From Flaccisagitta enflata (lineage: Eukaryota > Chaetognatha > Sagittoidea > Aphragmophora): 64,000 nucleotides of DNA. The first letter of the stretch is position 1, and each line of letters starts with the position of its first letter. The notes under the pieces were generated by a model, which was not told the DNA's origin, did no database searches, and was given only the letters and a program-made list of their open reading frames with translations. Both the position numbers and the translations under genes were made by a program. Of this stretch, positions 62,261-64,000 are shown piece by piece. The stretch spans positions 52,142,001-52,206,000 of the forward strand of contig OZ231127.1 in assembly GCA_965153355.1 (NCBI GenBank), given 5' to 3'.

Positions 62261-62389
62261 AGAGGCTCCGAGTTGTGAGTGGATCATTTTCCCCCCGAAA
62301 CAAGAGAATGACGAAACGACAACTTCTTTCCTTTTCCACGGCATCCTGCGCATCACCTTGCTCCTCATTGTTTCTCTTTCTTATTCCAC

Positions 62390-63236
62390 TCCTCATCCTC
62401 ATCCTCGTACCAATAATGGCGCCTCTCGCCATGAGGAAATCAGTTGTAAGCATTGGTCACTTTTCACCAAGCTTTTATGTTTAGTTATTGCAATTTTCTT
62501 TGTTTGTTTTCAAATGTATTGATTTCACTGAAAGCCAGAGAAAAATAGGGCTGAGCCAAATGACCTAGATGAGCTAAAATACTCTAAATCACTCAACCAG
62601 ACAACCAGCTATGCTTACTGACACGCTTTCTTATATTTGCATGCTTATATCAAAACACTTATCTATCCTATTTAAAATAAGAAAATTAGACTGAGCTAAA
62701 TGAGCTAAATGAGCTAACTGAGCTAGAATACTCAAAAACACCCTCACAGACAAGCAGCTATACTCACTGACGTGCTTTCTTGTATTTGCATGCTCTAAAA
62801 TGTATCAAAACATTTATCTATTGATCCCATTTAGAATCAGAAAAAAAGACTGAGCTAGATAAGCTAATTGAGCTATAATACTGAAAAACACCCTCACAGA
62901 TGAGCAGCTATGCTCATAAGCATGTTTTCTTGTATTTGCATGTTCAAGCAAACATCATCTTCTTTATTGATCATTCACAAAATCATAAAAAATTTTAAAG
63001 AATTCAATTTGAATTTTCTGTAAAAAAAATCTTTAAACAATCATAACTCCAAAAATATTCGTCATGGAACATTCTGCCTGGCGCCAAATGAAAGAGAATT
63101 ATCAAATTTATTTACTCTTTCATTTCATTGGAGGCCCTATTCGCTCGGTTAAGAGCCTCAACTTCATAATAAGAAAATAAAAACCATGTTTCTCTGGAAT
63201 TTGTCAAAAAGTCGAAGACTGACTTCGACTCTTCTC
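62390..63236 (+). repeat. Dispersed repeat family F, uninterrupted copy
   Basis: TAAGCATTGGTCACTTTTCA, CACTGAAAGCCAGAGAAAAA, three GAGCTAAATGAGC / TATGCTCA / TTCTTGTATTTGCATG units, TGGCGCCAAATGAAAGAGAA, and the terminal hairpin GTCGAAG-ACTGA-CTTCGAC near 63210. This copy supplies the empty sites for the insertions at 39774 and 40388. Confidence 0.85.
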
Positions 63237-63604
63237 CTTTTCCCCTCACCTCTTCTATGAACTTCCGTTCCACTTTTATTTCTCTAACCTCCCTGGCCTA
63301 CATGCGCCTGACTTTTCTCTCTCCCAATTTAAGCTTACCTTATGTTCAGCCCTGAAAATAGTAATTTTTCTCAGCGGGCCCGTCGGGCCCGCTCCTCATA
63401 ATTTTTGCGTGCCCGACAGGAAAACAGCGGGCCCAACTGAAATATGCTTATTCTAAGCTTTCTTTTGTCATAAGCCTGTGTAGACACACTGCTACAACAC
63501 TGCAGTGAATTTCTTTATCTATACAAACTCTTTCCTAATGAATGGAAAGAATTATGCAAAGAAAAATGATAACTTATGTCTCTTACTTGCCCCTCCATCC
63601 CTCT

Positions 63605-63606
<2 letters not shown>
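63237..63606. other. Unique sequence with a near-palindrome
   Basis: AGCGGGCCCG-T-CGGGCCCGCT at 63373-63393; a further GCGGGCCC lies at 63427. Nothing else recognised. Confidence 0.6.
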
Positions 63607-63665
<59 letters not shown>

Positions 63666-63675
63666 TGAGTGAGTG

Positions 63676-63717
<42 letters not shown>
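63607..63717. repeat. (GT)n, (GAGT)n and (CT)n
   Basis: GT to 63662, four GAGT units, then CT to 63716. Confidence 0.97.
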
Positions 63718-63720
<3 letters not shown>

Positions 63721-64000
63721 AGATAGAAATGGCGGTGTCTATTGGGTAAAGCAAGACATTCTAAATCATCAAATCCCGAATGGAACCATTTTATTTATTT
63801 TTTATTTATTAATTTATTTTTGTAAACAATCATATGTGAATTAAAAGTGGATGTGCTGAATTTTTTCTGACATTAAGCAGCTGAGAAGTGTCTCAAGGAG
63901 TCTTTTTATCTCCAAGAGAAAGAAAAATTTAGTATTGCCGGAGAATGTAAGGAGGATAAAAAAATGATTCAAGGATACCAAGCAAAATTGCTGCGGGCCT

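Overview
This is a window of intergenic DNA from a eukaryote, most likely an animal. I infer that from non-LTR retrotransposon remnants with a CCHC knuckle plus restriction-like endonuclease of the R2/NeSL/R4 type, from hAT-like and TA-inserting (Tc1/mariner-type) DNA elements, and from extreme microsatellite density, (GA)n above all. I cannot name the species. I find no complete host gene, tRNA, rRNA, CRISPR array or prokaryotic operon. Nearly all long open frames are low-complexity repeats read in several frames.

The real content is a layered set of repeats. Family H (about 20 copies or parts; e.g. 12233-12393, 39774-39958, 43385-43597, 54714-54858) is about 110-210 bp in most copies. It starts at a T-run with a 5' hairpin, carries a GTCC/GGTC tetranucleotide tract, and ends in a 3' hairpin followed by CTTG and T-rich sequence. 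Hairpin stems differ between copies but stay complementary, and a third segment near the 3' end changes with them. One copy (6320-7985) holds a 297-bp higher-order minisatellite, five copies and almost perfect, open as a 509-codon frame.

Family E (1247-1690, 12664-12876, 15869-18034, 20026-20150, 31055-32280, 52034-52321) combines a small left hairpin, a longer covarying hairpin, a GGCCCC-GAA-GGGGCC hairpin and a 20-bp minisatellite. Two copies have 60-bp terminal inverted repeats around the array. Other dispersed families are F (12877, 39600, 62390), G (11501, 19190), K (20945, 38095) and M (52851, 58420).

DNA transposons with readable boundaries: hAT-like elements with 8-bp duplications at 21816-24184, 30880-31016, 35222-35363 and 47101-49852; TA-flanked elements at 10490-11082, 40388-41384 and 48070-48673; foldback elements at 2140-2712 and 29689-30253; further inverted-repeat elements at 44661-45265 and 56401-57009.

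The only recognisable protein-coding remnants are two C-terminal fragments of non-LTR retrotransposons on the minus strand (47862-49157, broken; 50744-51340, open). Each lies between two (GA)n tracts of the same orientation, which suggests insertion into (TC)n/(GA)n microsatellites. The first is nested: TA element inside retroelement inside (GA)n inside hAT element. One exon-like open frame (46048-46342, minus) is possible but unproven. Between these lie unique AT-rich stretches where I see nothing functional.
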